Positions 37,918-48,003 of a stretch of 64,000 nucleotides of DNA are shown here, in pieces. A model generated the notes under the pieces. That model worked only from the letters and a program-made list of their open reading frames with translations. It did not search any database and was not told the origin of the DNA. The position numbers and the translations under genes are program-made. Origin of the DNA: Actinomycetota bacterium (lineage in GTDB: Bacteria; Actinomycetota; Actinomycetes; Actinomycetales; Microbacteriaceae); assembly GCA_020160915.1 (NCBI GenBank), contig JAIUPK010000001.1:341645-405644 (forward strand). Reading direction: 5' to 3'. Position 1 is the stretch's first letter. The number at the start of each line of letters is the position of its first letter.

Positions 37918-39130
37918 GGGTGGACTCCTCATGGTGTCGCACGACCTCGAGCACGGGCATCCGCATGACTATCGACGTGCCCGAATCAGGGGACGACCAC
38001 ACGCGCGCCGACCCGCCAACGGCCTCGACGCGGTCGACGACGGAGTGACGGATGCCCAGCCGGTCGGCGGGGACCCCGTGCGGGTCGAATCCGACTCCCT
38101 CATCGGTGACGATGACTGTCACCTCATCGTCGGAATAGGCCAAGTCGACCTCCGCGACGGTCGTCTGTGAGTGCCGCAGCACGTTCTCCAGGCACGCCCG
38201 GACCGCATCCAGCAGCGCGGCCGCGACATCAGGGGCGAGGCGATAGATTCCGGTTCCGCTGCCCGTGATCTGCACGGTGAGTCCCCGCCACTGGAGGTCG
38301 CTCATGATCATCATGAGCTGGTTACGCAGCTCGGAATCCTGGTCGTCACGGATCACCTCGGACGACTCGTGCAACCACTCGGCACTCGTGAGCGTATGCA
38401 GATCCGCGCGAAGGCGATCGATGACCCGCTGGTCGAGTTGGTCGGGTGAGTTCATGATGATCGAGAGATCGTTCAGGAGCGTGTCGTGCACGGCAGCTGT
38501 CACCCGAGCCCGGAGGTTCTCCTGCACCTGGAGCCGACGCGTCTCCTGTTCGAGTAGTTCGAAGTTGGGCACCCGGCTGCGCGCCCGGGCCTGAATGGCC
38601 GCGAGGGTGACGAACACGAAGACGTACATGAGGAAGACCAGGACGGGCCCCCACCCGGGCCGAAGCGGCATCCCGGTGACCACGGCTACCGCCACGCTCA
38701 CCAGCAAGGAGACCAGAAAGCCGCAGAAGATCCAGGCCAGGGCGATGAACCAGCTGGTCGCCCCGACCGCCACCAGTACGAGGGAGACCGCCGGCCGGTT
38801 CAGCAGGAACACGGCGTCGCTTTCGATGGTCGGAACCGCTGAGATGAGTGCGAGCTGGTAGGCGAATGCGCCGATGGCGCCAGCCACGAGAAACGTCACG
38901 ACTACCCAGACCTTCGGCCTGAGGTACGCCACCACCGCGAGCCCGAGCATGACGACGACGATCGCGAGGGGCGCCCACAGCGCCGCCGTCAGATCCCGGC
39001 TCACGAGGAACTCGACGAGCACGGGGATAGTCAGCGCCAGGTTGGCGGCGTTGACCGCCCAGGCGCTTCTCGCCGTGGCCCCGGTGATGACCCGGGCCGC
39101 GTCATCCCGAGGAAGGACGGCTAGTCGCAC
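37904..39130 (-). CDS. NarL-class sensor histidine kinase, no adjacent regulator
   Basis: A 408-residue kinase with about six membrane helices (residues 20-185), a coiled linker, an H-box with His215 in AAVHDTLLNDL, and a catalytic domain with an N-box-like ACLENVLRHS and a G-box DEGVGFDPHG. The short H-box matches the HisKA_3 (NarL/DesK-type) class. No response-regulator gene is next to it; the following gene encodes a degenerate kinase-like membrane protein. The start is a GTG at 39130. The signal is unknown. Confidence 0.85.
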   Translation of the reverse strand: MRLAVLPRDDAARVITGATARSAWAVNAANLALTIPVLVEFLVSRDLTAALWAPLAIVVVMLGLAVVAYLRPKVWVVVTFLVAGAIGAFAYQLALISAVPTIESDAVFLLNRPAVSLVLVAVGATSWFIALAWIFCGFLVSLLVSVAVAVVTGMPLRPGWGPVLVFLMYVFVFVTLAAIQARARSRVPNFELLEQETRRLQVQENLRARVTAAVHDTLLNDLSIIMNSPDQLDQRVIDRLRADLHTLTSAEWLHESSEVIRDDQDSELRNQLMMIMSDLQWRGLTVQITGSGTGIYRLAPDVAAALLDAVRACLENVLRHSQTTVAEVDLAYSDDEVTVIVTDEGVGFDPHGVPADRLGIRHSVVDRVEAVGGSARVWSSPDSGTSIVMRMPVLEVVRHHEESTHGES

Positions 39131-39142
39131 CAGCTGCCCGCG

Positions 39143-39634
39143 CTATCCGGTCAGGGTGTTCAGGTAGGTGGCGAGCGCGGGATCGATGAGCATCAGGGCG
39201 AGGATGCCCACGAGTAGCACCAGTGCGGCAGCACCGCCTGCCGCGAGCGGCACCCAGAAGGCGCGCTGGTGCTGGCGGATACGCCGAGCAGACCACACGA
39301 TCGCGATCAGGATGAGCAGAACGCGCACGACGTTCTGTGCGACTCCCATGGAGTTCGCCAGAGCGTCCGAGGTGAACTCGCCGTAACCGAGCTGGATGTA
39401 CGACTCGCGCATCACGCTCGCAAAGTTCGCGAACGAGCTGAACTGCCTGATGACGTCGACGAGTCCGATCCCGAGCAGGAGCACTGTGAGAACGACATCG
39501 GAGGTCGGCGCGGGCGGGCGCTGCGCCGCGACGGTGGGCGGCGGAAGCGTTTCGGGCGCGGCCACGACCGGCGGGGCGTCAGAGTACTGGCCCCAGCGCG
39601 GTTCGGGGCGAGGATCGGGCGTCGGTTCAGTCAT
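39143..39634 (-). CDS. DUF6264-like membrane protein
   Basis: A 163-residue protein with a Pro-rich cytoplasmic N-terminus of about 45 residues and three predicted membrane helices (about 47-66, 95-117 and 128-150). It fits my recollection of DUF6264 in Microbacteriaceae; no function is known. The ATG at 39634 overlaps the ispH stop by 8 bp, so it is probably translated with ispH. Confidence 0.7.
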   Translation of the reverse strand: MTEPTPDPRPEPRWGQYSDAPPVVAAPETLPPPTVAAQRPPAPTSDVVLTVLLLGIGLVDVIRQFSSFANFASVMRESYIQLGYGEFTSDALANSMGVAQNVVRVLLILIAIVWSARRIRQHQRAFWVPLAAGGAAALVLLVGILALMLIDPALATYLNTLTG

Positions 39635-40724
39635 TGCCGCGCTGCCAGTCCAGCTGGCGGATGCGCCCGCCGAGTCCGCGCTCATCGGGATTGCCCGCGG
39701 CGTCGGTGCGCAGTTCCTTCGGCAGGGAGAACATGAGGTCCTCCTCGGCGGTGACCACCTGGCTCACGTCGGTGTAACCCGCGTCGGCGAGGTCGTCGAG
39801 TACCTCCTGCACGAGAACCTCCGGCACGGATGCCCCGCTCGTGACGCCGACCGTCGCGACGCCGTCGAGCCACTCCTGCCTGATCTCGCTCGCGTAGTCG
39901 ACGCGGTAGGCGGCCTTCGCGCCGCTCTCGAGCGCGACATCCACGAGCCGGACCGTGTTGGAGCTGTTGGCGCTACCGACGACAATCACGAGATCAGCGG
40001 TGGCCGCGACCTTCTTGATCGCGACCTGGCGGTTCTGGGTGGCGTAGCAGATGTCGTCGCTCGGCGGGTCCTGCAGGTTCGGGAAGCGCTCGCGCAGCAG
40101 CCGCACGGTCTCCATGGTCTCGTCGACGCTCAGGGTCGTCTGCGAGAGCCAGACCAGGTGGTCGGGGTTCTTCACGACAATGTTCGGCACGTCGGCGGGG
40201 CTGTTGACGAGGGTCGTGCGCTCGGGTGCGTGACCCATGGTGCCCTCGACCTCCTCGTGACCGTGGTGGCCGATGAGAAGGATCTCGTAGTCGTCGCGGG
40301 CGAACCTGGTGGCCTCGCGGTGCACCTTGGTGACGAGCGGACAGGTCGCGTCGATCGCCTGGAGGTTGCGGTCGGCAGCACCCTGCACCACGGCGGGCGA
40401 GACGCCGTGAGCACTGAAGACGACGTGAGCGCCCTCGGGCACCTCCTCCACCTCATCGACGAAGATCGCGCCCTGCTTCTCCAGCGTGGTCACCACGTGG
40501 ATGTTGTGCACGATCTGCTTGCGCACGTACACCGGGGCACCGTAACGCTCGAGCGCCTTCTCCACAGCGATCACGGCACGATCCACACCCGCGCAGTATC
40601 CCCGGGGCGCAGCGAGGAGCACCCGCTTGGTTCCGGCGACAGGGGTATCCTTTAGCCTGTTCCGTTGGGCGGGCATGCGCGGCGTTTCGAGGGCCGTGAC
40701 GCTCCCGTTCGAGATGGTGCTCAC
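39627..40724 (-). CDS. ispH: 4-hydroxy-3-methylbut-2-enyl diphosphate reductase
   Basis: IspH (LytB) makes IPP and DMAPP in the last step of the MEP pathway using a 4Fe-4S cluster. Cluster cysteines are in [21 protein letters not shown] and the later [11 protein letters not shown]; the catalytic glutamate region and [12 protein letters not shown] are present. GTG at 40724 gives 365 residues with a slightly long N-terminus; ATG at 40676 is an alternative. It is divergent from xseA with a 72-bp spacer, an arrangement common in actinobacteria. Confidence 0.96.
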   Translation of the reverse strand: MSTISNGSVTALETPRMPAQRNRLKDTPVAGTKRVLLAAPRGYCAGVDRAVIAVEKALERYGAPVYVRKQIVHNIHVVTTLEKQGAIFVDEVEEVPEGAHVVFSAHGVSPAVVQGAADRNLQAIDATCPLVTKVHREATRFARDDYEILLIGHHGHEEVEGTMGHAPERTTLVNSPADVPNIVVKNPDHLVWLSQTTLSVDETMETVRLLRERFPNLQDPPSDDICYATQNRQVAIKKVAATADLVIVVGSANSSNTVRLVDVALESGAKAAYRVDYASEIRQEWLDGVATVGVTSGASVPEVLVQEVLDDLADAGYTDVSQVVTAEEDLMFSLPKELRTDAAGNPDERGLGGRIRQLDWQRGND

Positions 40725-40796
40725 ACTGCCAATTCTAGGCGGCGGGCCGAACAGTACGGGCCGAACCATGCTGACCAGCGATTCGGGAGGGCGACG

Positions 40797-42005
40797 ATGA
40801 CGACGGATGATGCGCCATCCACCGTTGACGCACCGTGGCCGGTAGGCCTGCTCTCCACCAAGATCAAGGGCTGGATCGAGCGCCTGGGCACGGCCTGGGT
40901 CGAGGGCGAGATCACCCAGTGGGGGGTCTCCGGCGGCAACGTCTACGGCAAGTTGAAAGACCTCGAGGCGGATGCCACGGTCTCGTTCACGGTGTGGTCG
41001 TCGACCCGCGCGAAACTGCCCGCCGACCTCAAGCAGGGCGACCGCGTGGTCGCGCTCGTCAAGCCGAACTACTGGGTCAAGGGTGGCACGCTCACGATGC
41101 AGGTCTTCGAGATGCGCCATGTCGGGCTCGGTGACCTGCTCGAACGCCTCGAGCGCCTTCGCCAGAAGCTCAAGGCCGAGGGCCTGTTCGACCACAAGAA
41201 GCCCCTGCCGTTCCTGCCCGGGTGCATCGGACTCGTGACCGGTAAGGACAGCGACGCGGAGAAGGATGTACTGCGCAACGCGCAACTGCGCTGGCCCGCG
41301 GTGAAGTTCCGGGTCGTTCACGCCGCGGTGCAGGGTGACCGGGCGGCCGCCGAGGTGACCGCGGCGATCCAAGTGCTCGACGCCGATCCCGAGGTCGAGG
41401 TCATCATCGTCGCCCGCGGCGGCGGCGACTTCCAGAACCTCCTCGTGTTCAGCGACGAAGCACTCGTGCGGGCGGCTGCCGCCTGCGTGACTCCCCTGGT
41501 GTCCGCGATCGGGCATGAGGCCGATCGACCGCTGCTCGACGAGGTCGCCGACCTGCGGGCATCCACCCCCACGGATGCGGCGAAACGGGTGGTGCCGGAC
41601 GTGGCGGAGGAGCTCGCCCGCGTGCAGCAGGCGCTCGGATCCCTGCGCCTGCGGATAACCCAGCGGCTGTCGGCGGAGGTGGATCGACTCGAGACGCTGC
41701 GATCTCGTCCGGTGCTCGCGTCATCCAGCTGGATCGTGGATGTGCGCGCCGACGATCTGTCGCGCTACGTGCAGCGCAGCCGGGACCTCGTCGAGCGGGT
41801 GCTCGAGCGCAGCCACACCCGGGTGTCGGAACTGACCGCGCAGCTGCGGGCGCTGTCGCCGCAGCGCACCCTCGCCCGCGGATACGCGATCGCCCAGCTG
41901 CCCGACGGCCGAGCCGTGCGGTCGGTATCGGAGGCGCCAGCGGGAACCGAGCTTCGACTCACAGTCGCCGACGGCCGCATCTCGGCGACAGTGGACGACG
42001 GATAG
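40797..42005 (+). CDS. xseA: Exonuclease VII large subunit
   Basis: A 402-residue XseA. An N-terminal OB-fold (about residues 15-110; [19 protein letters not shown]) is followed by the catalytic domain with [14 protein letters not shown] and [13 protein letters not shown], and a C-terminal coiled coil that binds the small subunit. Exonuclease VII degrades single-stranded DNA from both ends. The ATG at 40797 has GGGAGGG upstream. xseB follows after 4 bp. Confidence 0.96.
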   Translation: MTTDDAPSTVDAPWPVGLLSTKIKGWIERLGTAWVEGEITQWGVSGGNVYGKLKDLEADATVSFTVWSSTRAKLPADLKQGDRVVALVKPNYWVKGGTLTMQVFEMRHVGLGDLLERLERLRQKLKAEGLFDHKKPLPFLPGCIGLVTGKDSDAEKDVLRNAQLRWPAVKFRVVHAAVQGDRAAAEVTAAIQVLDADPEVEVIIVARGGGDFQNLLVFSDEALVRAAAACVTPLVSAIGHEADRPLLDEVADLRASTPTDAAKRVVPDVAEELARVQQALGSLRLRITQRLSAEVDRLETLRSRPVLASSSWIVDVRADDLSRYVQRSRDLVERVLERSHTRVSELTAQLRALSPQRTLARGYAIAQLPDGRAVRSVSEAPAGTELRLTVADGRISATVDDG

Positions 42006-42009
42006 AATC

Positions 42010-42231
42010 GTGACCGTGGGCAACGAGAAGATCGACGTGAGCGACCTCAGCTACGAGCAGGCGCGCGACGAGCTCATGCAGGTCGTTGCAGAGCTCGAAC
42101 AGGGATCATCGAGCCTCGAGGAGTCGCTGACTCTCTGGGAGCGCGGGGAGGCTCTCGCGGCCCGGTGCGAGGAGTGGCTCAAGGGTGCCAAGGCCCGTCT
42201 CGACGCGGCACGAGCCGCAGCGACCGACTGA
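42010..42231 (+). CDS. xseB: Exonuclease VII small subunit
   Basis: A 73-residue all-helical XseB with the conserved pattern [19 protein letters not shown], then [15 protein letters not shown]. Several XseB chains wrap the coiled coil of XseA. The start is GTG at 42010 (GTG at 42016 is possible). It sits between xseA and the DUF4245 gene with gaps of 4 and 2 bp, so it is certainly in an operon. Confidence 0.95.
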   Translation: MTVGNEKIDVSDLSYEQARDELMQVVAELEQGSSSLEESLTLWERGEALAARCEEWLKGAKARLDAARAAATD

Positions 42232-42233
42232 CC

Positions 42234-42863
42234 GTGGCAGGCAAGCAGCCCGCGATCGTCGCTGAGCTCGGACGACCGGAGACCCCCGAGGAGACGGCGG
42301 CTCGCAAGGCGGAGAACTCGCGCAAGCGGCGCGCCAACCAGACCGCGTTCAACCTGATCGTCGCCACGATCGCGTCCCTCGGAATCGTGCTGTTCCTGGT
42401 GGTCGTCGTGGTGCGGCCGAACCCCGAGCCAGCGCCCGGCATCGAATACGTCACGATCGCCGCCCAGTCACAGCCCGAGGCATCGGCCGAGCTCATCGTT
42501 CCGGTGCTCCCCGACACGTGGAGCGCGAACGCCGCCAACTTCGGCGCTCGCAACGAGGTGCCCACCTGGTATGTCGGCTTCATCACCCCGAGCGTGCAGT
42601 TCATCGCCTTCAACCAGGGCATCGGCGCGAACCCGACCTGGCAGGCCACGACGCTCGACAACGCCGCCGAGACGGGCACCGTCACCATCGACGGCCTCAC
42701 CTGGACCGTGTACGACCAGCGCGACAAGTCCGACACCGGCAACTTCGCGTACTCCATGGCGACCGTGGTCGGCGAGAGCACGATACTTCTGCACGGCACG
42801 GCTCCCGTGGGCGAGTTCGAGTTGCTGGCGTCATCCATCGCTTCGGAGGTACCTGCACAGTGA
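42234..42863 (+). CDS. DUF4245 membrane-anchored protein
   Basis: A 209-residue protein with a basic cytoplasmic start, one membrane helix at about residues 37-57 and an extracellular domain (ANFGARNEVPTWYVGFITP, then TVTIDGLTWTVYDQRD). This fits DUF4245, an actinobacterial family usually found beside xseAB, fumC and glpX, with unknown function. The GTG at 42234 lies 2 bp after xseB; the stop overlaps the carbonic anhydrase GTG by 4 bp. Confidence 0.85.
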   Translation: MAGKQPAIVAELGRPETPEETAARKAENSRKRRANQTAFNLIVATIASLGIVLFLVVVVVRPNPEPAPGIEYVTIAAQSQPEASAELIVPVLPDTWSANAANFGARNEVPTWYVGFITPSVQFIAFNQGIGANPTWQATTLDNAAETGTVTIDGLTWTVYDQRDKSDTGNFAYSMATVVGESTILLHGTAPVGEFELLASSIASEVPAQ

Positions 42864-43495
42864 CGACCAATCGAACCCCAGCGGATGTCTGGCGCGAGAT
42901 GCTGCGCGGCAACGAGCGCTTCGTCGCCGGCACCCCCGAGCACCCCCGTCAGGACGTCGAGCGTCGTCAGGAACTCGCGTTCACCCAGGAGCCGCACGCC
43001 GCTCTTTTCGGATGCAGCGACTCGCGTCTGGCCGCCGAGATTATCTTCGACAAGGGCATCGGCGACCTGTTCGTCGTGCGCAACGCCGGCCAGATCATCT
43101 CGGATTCCGTCATCGGTTCGCTCGAGTACGCGGTCGGCGTGCTCGGTGTGCCGCTGATCGTCGTGCTCGGTCACGACAGCTGCGGAGCGGTGCTCGCCGC
43201 GATCGCCGCCGAGGGTGAGGATGCGCCGGTGCTGCCGCCGCACATCGCGGGCCTCATCTCGAAGATCACTCCGGCGGTGCATCGAGTCATCAAGGCTTCC
43301 GGCACCGCCGAGCACGCCGAGATCGACTCGCAGGAGGTCGGCCGCGAGCACCTGCGCGACACGATCGCCGAGCTGCTCGAATCATCCGAACTCATCAGCG
43401 ACGCGGTTGCCGCGGGTACGCTGGCTGTGGTGGGCGCGAACTATCGCCTGCTTGAAGGCCGCGCGGTTCCCGACGTGATCGTGGGCGCGGTCTGA
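42860..43495 (+). CDS. Beta-class carbonic anhydrase
   Basis: A 211-residue enzyme interconverting CO2 and bicarbonate. Zinc ligands and catalytic pair are visible: Cys52, Asp54 and Arg56 in GCSDSR, and His105 and Cys108 in GHDSCG. VRNAGQ follows the first motif as expected. The GTG start overlaps the stop of the DUF4245 gene (GTGA). It is followed 47 bp later by fumC, probably in the same transcript. Confidence 0.95.
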   Translation: MTTNRTPADVWREMLRGNERFVAGTPEHPRQDVERRQELAFTQEPHAALFGCSDSRLAAEIIFDKGIGDLFVVRNAGQIISDSVIGSLEYAVGVLGVPLIVVLGHDSCGAVLAAIAAEGEDAPVLPPHIAGLISKITPAVHRVIKASGTAEHAEIDSQEVGREHLRDTIAELLESSELISDAVAAGTLAVVGANYRLLEGRAVPDVIVGAV

Positions 43496-43542
43496 CTCCA
43501 CCACTTTCTCTCCCCGCAGGCACACAGAAGGACGACACTGGC

Positions 43543-44937
43543 GTGAGCACCCCCGAATACCGTATCGAGCACGACACGATGGGCGAGGTGCGGGTTCCCG
43601 CCAACGCCCTCTACGGCGCACAGACGCAGCGCGCGGTGGAGAACTTCCCCATCTCGGGTGCGGGCCTTGAGCGCGCGCAGATCATCGCTCTGGCGCGCAT
43701 CAAGCGCGCAGCGGCCATCGTCAACGGCGAGATGGGCGTGATCGACCAGGGCATCTCGGATGCGATCGCATCCGCCGCCGAGAAGCTGATCGCCGGCGAG
43801 CACCACGAGCATTTCCCCGTCGACACGTACCAGACCGGCAGTGGCACGTCGTCGAACATGAACATGAATGAGGTGCTCGCCCACGTGGCCACCGAGATTC
43901 TTGGCTCGCCGGTGCACCCCAACGACCACGTGAACGCCTCGCAGTCATCGAACGACGTCTTCCCCACCAGCGTGCACATCGCTGTCACCGGCGCGCTGCT
44001 GCACGACCTCATTCCCGCCCTCGATCACCTCGCGATTGCCCTCGAGAAGAAGGCCGTGCTCTGGAAGGACGCGGTCAAGTCGGGCCGCACCCATCTGATG
44101 GATGCCACGCCCGTGACCCTCGGCCAGGAGTTCGCGGGCTACGCGCGCCAGGTGCGACTCGGCATCGAGCGGGTGCAGTCGGCGATCCCGCGGGTCGCCG
44201 AGGTGCCACTGGGCGGCACGGCCACCGGCACCGGCATCAACACGCCGCTGGGCTTTCCGCAGCGGGTCATCGCCGTGCTCGCCACCGACTCGGGTCTGCC
44301 GATCACTGAAGCACTCGACCACTTCGAGGCGCAGGGTGCGCGCGATGGGCTGGTCGAGGCATCCGGCGCCCTGCGGGTCATCGCTGTGAGCCTCACGAAG
44401 ATCTGCAACGACCTGCGCTGGATGGGCTCTGGCCCCAACACCGGAATCGGCGAGCTGCACATCCCCGACCTGCAGCCCGGCTCCTCGATCATGCCCGGCA
44501 AGGTGAACCCCGTGATTCCCGAGGCGGTGCTGATGGTTGCCGCCCGTGTCATCGGCAACGATGCGACGATCGCGTGGGCTGGTGCGTCGGGCAACTTCGA
44601 GCTCAACGTGGCCATCCCCGTCATGGGCACGGCGCTGCTCGAGTCGATTCGACTGCTGTCGAACTCGTCGATCGCCCTCGCCGACAAGACCGTCGACGGC
44701 CTCGAGGCGAACCTGGTTCGCGCCCGTGCCCTCGCCGAGTCGTCCCCGTCGATCGTGACGCCGCTCAACAAGTTCATCGGTTACGAGTCGGCGGCGAAGA
44801 TCGCCAAGCACTCGGTGGCCCAGGGCATCACCGTGCGTGAGGCGGTCATCGACCTCGGCTTCGTCGAGCGCGGCGAGATCAGCCTGGAGCAGCTCGACAC
44901 GGCGCTCGACGTCATGTCGATGACCCACCCGGGCTGA
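43543..44937 (+). CDS. fumC: Class II fumarate hydratase
   Basis: A 464-residue FumC of the fumarase/aspartase superfamily; it interconverts fumarate and malate in the TCA cycle. The flexible signature loop [11 protein letters not shown] starts at about residue 313, and [17 protein letters not shown] and [13 protein letters not shown] are also present. Being class II it has no iron-sulfur cluster. The start is GTG at 43543 after AGAAGGACG. A tandem array of 34-bp repeats begins 8 bp after its stop. Confidence 0.97.
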   Translation: MSTPEYRIEHDTMGEVRVPANALYGAQTQRAVENFPISGAGLERAQIIALARIKRAAAIVNGEMGVIDQGISDAIASAAEKLIAGEHHEHFPVDTYQTGSGTSSNMNMNEVLAHVATEILGSPVHPNDHVNASQSSNDVFPTSVHIAVTGALLHDLIPALDHLAIALEKKAVLWKDAVKSGRTHLMDATPVTLGQEFAGYARQVRLGIERVQSAIPRVAEVPLGGTATGTGINTPLGFPQRVIAVLATDSGLPITEALDHFEAQGARDGLVEASGALRVIAVSLTKICNDLRWMGSGPNTGIGELHIPDLQPGSSIMPGKVNPVIPEAVLMVAARVIGNDATIAWAGASGNFELNVAIPVMGTALLESIRLLSNSSIALADKTVDGLEANLVRARALAESSPSIVTPLNKFIGYESAAKIAKHSVAQGITVREAVIDLGFVERGEISLEQLDTALDVMSMTHPG

Positions 44938-44944
44938 GCGCGGC

Positions 44945-45086
44945 GCCGAGAGCGGCGCCACTCCTCCCATGCTGCGGCGTCGAGATCGGCGCACATCCTC
45001 CGGTGCCGCTGCGTCGAGATCGGCGCCAATCCTCCCACGCCGCTGCGCCGAGATCGGCGCACATCCTGCCGCACCGCGGCGCCGAC
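44945..45086. repeat. Tandem array of 34-bp units, four copies plus a stub
   Basis: Units begin at 44945, 44979, 45013, 45047 and (partial) 45081, exactly 34 bp apart. Each starts with G(T/C)CGAGATCGGCGC and continues through CATCCTCC to a GC-rich end; the first copy is the most diverged. The junction GCGCCGAGATCGGCGC is nearly palindromic, so each unit could hold a dimeric protein site or fold as a hairpin. The array lies between fumC and the end of the DUF222/HNH gene. Confidence 0.85.
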
Positions 45087-45135
45087 CAGCTGAGCTACGT
45101 CAGCGGCTGCTGGCCGTCGCAGCCGGCGTTCGCGG

Positions 45136-46548
45136 TCACGTGCTCAGTAGTCGTGTGAGTGCGGGGCTTTTGGTTCGTGCGCGGATGGGTTTCTGGTGGG
45201 GGTCGATGTCGGGTGGGGGGATGAAGTGGGTGGTCCCGTGGGTGCGGGTGATTTCCCAGCCGTTGTTGTGTACGAGCATGTGGTGGTGTCGGCAGAGCAG
45301 GATTCCCCGGTTTGTGTTCGTCGAGCCGTGGTCTCTGGTCCAGTGGTCGATGTGGTGGATTTCGCACCAGCTGGGTGGTCGGTCGCAGTCGCCGAGTTGG
45401 CAGCCTCCGTCGCGGGCGGCGATGCCGATGCCTTGTCGGCTGCTGAAGAGTCGATGTTCCCGGCCGAGGTTGAGGATCTCGCCCTCGGTGTCGAACTTGA
45501 TGGGGATGACCCCGGTGGTGCAGGTGTGTCGTTCGATGGTGGCGATGGACACCGGTTCGGTGTGACCTTCGATGAACCCGACCCCGCGGCGTTGACGCAG
45601 GTCCTTGTCGGTGACGAGGAGTTTGATTCCGGGACGTTTGGCACCGAGGACCACGTTGGTGTCGGCGGCGGTGCCGATGCGGATCAGTTCGACGAACGCA
45701 TCCAGCACTAACTGTTCGGTGGTGCGCTCGTCGGTGGCGATCTGTTCGGCGCGGGCGGCGAGGGTGGGGTCGACGAAGCGGGGTCCGCCGCGGCGTGGTG
45801 AGGTGACGGCGTCGAAGGTGGCGGTGACGATCGCTGCGGACTCCGGATCCAGCAGCCCTGTCAGGCGGGTCATGCCGTCGGGTTGCAGGAACAGGTGCAG
45901 GTATCGTTTGGAGCGCAGGAACTGTTCACGTTCGGCGACCCGGTCCAGATCCAACCCGACCCTGAGGTCGCGGGCGCGAGCGGCGAGCTTCTCGACCGTG
46001 AGGGTCGTGGCCTCAGCCAGCAGGGTTGCCGCAGCGTGAGCCAGAGACTCGACCGACACGGTGTCGTCAGGCACCCCCAACCCGATGCGGATCGCCTCCG
46101 CAGCCTCCAACGACAGGTGCCCGCTCGCGACAGCGACGCCGACCTCCTGCAGCCAGGGGTGGGGGTCGGGCTCGGCTGCGGGATCCGAGCCCGACGTCAA
46201 GGACCCGGGCAGCATCCCGCCGACACGCACCATCGTGGATGCCTCCCGCGATGTCGCCCCGGTCAGCTGTTGCACCAACCGTTCCGGGGTGCGGGCGCCC
46301 AACCGTTGGGCTAGACCGGCATGCCCGAGTTCGCGGCGGGAGCGGTGCTCGATCTCCGCAGCCAGGGCGGCAGCCGTGGCATCCACCCGCCGGCGAATCT
46401 GCGCCACCGACCGCTGCGCCGACAGCAACGCCGCGTCATCCAGTGCGGAGGTAGATGGTGGTGCGAACGGCAACGACAAATCCGACAGGTGCGAAAACGA
46501 CACCTCAGACACGACCGCCAGCGCGGGCATCGTGTCGGTGAGGGTCAT
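45136..46548 (-). CDS. DUF222/HNH endonuclease, 13E12 repeat family
   Basis: A 470-residue protein. The N-terminal two thirds is DUF222 (about residues 35-350, helical), and the C-terminus is an HNH nuclease with CEIHHIDHW, then NRGILLCRHHHMLVHNN. This is the family called 13E12 in M. tuberculosis, present in many copies in actinobacteria and tied to mobile DNA. The ATG at 46548 is chosen from the family N-terminus. A perfect LexA-type box lies 20 bp upstream, so expression is probably induced by DNA damage. The gene interrupts an otherwise conserved neighbourhood and is flanked by a tandem repeat array. Confidence 0.92.
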   Translation of the reverse strand: MTLTDTMPALAVVSEVSFSHLSDLSLPFAPPSTSALDDAALLSAQRSVAQIRRRVDATAAALAAEIEHRSRRELGHAGLAQRLGARTPERLVQQLTGATSREASTMVRVGGMLPGSLTSGSDPAAEPDPHPWLQEVGVAVASGHLSLEAAEAIRIGLGVPDDTVSVESLAHAAATLLAEATTLTVEKLAARARDLRVGLDLDRVAEREQFLRSKRYLHLFLQPDGMTRLTGLLDPESAAIVTATFDAVTSPRRGGPRFVDPTLAARAEQIATDERTTEQLVLDAFVELIRIGTAADTNVVLGAKRPGIKLLVTDKDLRQRRGVGFIEGHTEPVSIATIERHTCTTGVIPIKFDTEGEILNLGREHRLFSSRQGIGIAARDGGCQLGDCDRPPSWCEIHHIDHWTRDHGSTNTNRGILLCRHHHMLVHNNGWEITRTHGTTHFIPPPDIDPHQKPIRARTKSPALTRLLST

Positions 46549-46567
46549 GCCCCCATTCTCCCAGAGA

Positions 46568-46583
46568 TCGAACACATGTTCGA
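46568..46583. promoter_or_regulatory. LexA (SOS) box
   Basis: TCGAACACATGTTCGA is a perfect match to the actinobacterial LexA consensus TCGAAC-N4-GTTCGA. It lies 20 bp upstream of the DUF222/HNH gene start. Control by LexA is inferred from the match. Confidence 0.88.
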
Positions 46584-46649
46584 GTAGAAGATCTTTCCGC
46601 AGAACCACCTGTGGAGGAGAAGAGGGCGGAGGACAGGAGTGCCGACCCG

Positions 46650-47183
46650 CTACCCCACCACGACGGCAACCCAGAAGCCGGCCAGCAGGAACGGCCCGAA
46701 CGGGATGCTCGCGCCGCGTCCACCCCGCAACGCACCGATCGCGGCGATGCCTCCGAGCACGAACGCGACGAGGGGCGACACGACCGCGGCGGCGGCTGAG
46801 ACCAGCCCTGCCGAGAGTCCGAGCACGCCGGCGAGCTTGACGTCGCCCAGGCCCATGCCGCCCACCACCGCGAAGGCGAGCATGACGACGAAGTAGATGG
46901 CGCCCGAGGCCAGCGCGACGAGCACGGGTTCTCCCGAGACGATCCAGTGCGCGACGATCCCCGCCGCCGCGACGAGGTAGCCCGGAAGCACCAGCGAGTT
47001 CGGCAGCCGCCGCTCCAGGGCGTCGACGGCGCACAGGGTCGGGGTGACGGCTGCCAGATACACCAGGGGCAGCGCCCGGGGGTCCGGCCCGACGGTGACG
47101 AGGGCGATCGCAGCGAGCACTGCGGCGGCAGGCAGACGCCACCAGCGGGTAGCCAGGGGGCGGGATGACGCGGCGCTAGACAT
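46650..47183 (-). CDS. Prepilin peptidase-like protein (A24 family, short form)
   Basis: A 177-residue membrane protein with about six helices. The two catalytic aspartates of the A24 family are in place: Asp54 in CAVDALERRLPN and Asp114 in GMGLGDVKL. It lacks the N-terminal methylase domain of PilD, like TadV/FlaK-type peptidases. The likely role is cleavage of type IV or Flp prepilins, but no pilus genes lie nearby. The ATG at 47183 was chosen; the preceding frame is noise. Confidence 0.87.
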   Translation of the reverse strand: MSSAASSRPLATRWWRLPAAAVLAAIALVTVGPDPRALPLVYLAAVTPTLCAVDALERRLPNSLVLPGYLVAAAGIVAHWIVSGEPVLVALASGAIYFVVMLAFAVVGGMGLGDVKLAGVLGLSAGLVSAAAAVVSPLVAFVLGGIAAIGALRGGRGASIPFGPFLLAGFWVAVVVG

Positions 47184-47234
47184 GCCGCCGAGGGTATCCG
47201 TCAGGCCGCTCGCGCCGTCGCAGTAGTGCACACC

Positions 47235-47999
47235 CTACGTGCTGGGAACCGTGACCTCACGGATCGGATCCTCGGCGAGGGTCTCGACGGTTCGATCGCC
47301 GATGGGGGCGGCGAGTCGCAGCGGGATGAGCACCGACCCTGTCACTGGCGCATCCGCAGGGCAGCTCACGGTGTTGTCGACGGGCACGTCGGCCGCGCCA
47401 TCCGGCAGACCGTAGTACACGGCGAACTGCACGGTGTCGGCGGTCTCGATGACGACGACCGCACGAGGAATGCACAACAGCGGCCCACGCACCTGCACGA
47501 CGACGTCAGCGAAGTCGAGCGCGCCGTTGCCCACGTCGGGCAGCGAACCGACGTAGCCCGGGGCGTCACCGTTGCCCAGAAGGGTGAAGTTGTGAAGTCG
47601 GTCAAAGTAGTCGGGCAGGTCGTCGCTGACATCCTCGTAGGCGAGCACCGGCATCTCGACGAGTCCGCTGGGCGGCCCGCTCAGGGGCACGATCATCCGG
47701 TTCACCACCGATGGGTCGGGCCGGCCCCACAACTGCGAGACGAGCGACGGGCGTGGCGACTCCGAGGGAAGACCGGCAACAGCCGACGCCGAGGTCACGC
47801 CGACGATCCCGAGCAACGTGAGCGCGCCGATCCCGCTCAGCAGGCGACGCAGGCCGTAGGACGCCCCACCGGGCTCGTGGAGGTGGGGGTCGCTCACGCT
47901 CCACCCGGCGAGAATTCGCCACTGACTTCGGGGCGCGAAGACACCCCACAGAAGAATGAGCCCCAACGTGACCGCCAGGGCCCCAAATACCCAGCTCAC
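47235..47999 (-). CDS. Membrane protein with DUF6199-like N-terminus
   Basis: A 254-residue protein. A first helix (residues 4-22) is followed by WRILAGWSVSDPHLHEP, then a second helix, a pattern that recalls DUF6199. The remaining 160 residues are extracellular, with two cysteines, and of unknown fold. The start is GTG at 47999, without an obvious ribosome site. An inverted repeat (GTAGACC/GGTCTAC) lies 4-24 bp upstream and may be an operator. Confidence 0.65.
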   Translation of the reverse strand: MSWVFGALAVTLGLILLWGVFAPRSQWRILAGWSVSDPHLHEPGGASYGLRRLLSGIGALTLLGIVGVTSASAVAGLPSESPRPSLVSQLWGRPDPSVVNRMIVPLSGPPSGLVEMPVLAYEDVSDDLPDYFDRLHNFTLLGNGDAPGYVGSLPDVGNGALDFADVVVQVRGPLLCIPRAVVVIETADTVQFAVYYGLPDGAADVPVDNTVSCPADAPVTGSVLIPLRLAAPIGDRTVETLAEDPIREVTVPST

Positions 48000-48003
48000 G
48001 GTA

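Noticed and set aside
44945-45086. CRISPR array
   Set aside because: The whole 34-bp unit repeats, with no unique spacers and no cas genes.
45082-45120. tRNA-like D-arm phrase (TAGCTCAGCTGGTCGG on the minus strand)
   Set aside because: No anticodon arm, T-arm or acceptor pairing follows; the tandem repeats begin instead. It could be a tRNA remnant but is too short to call.
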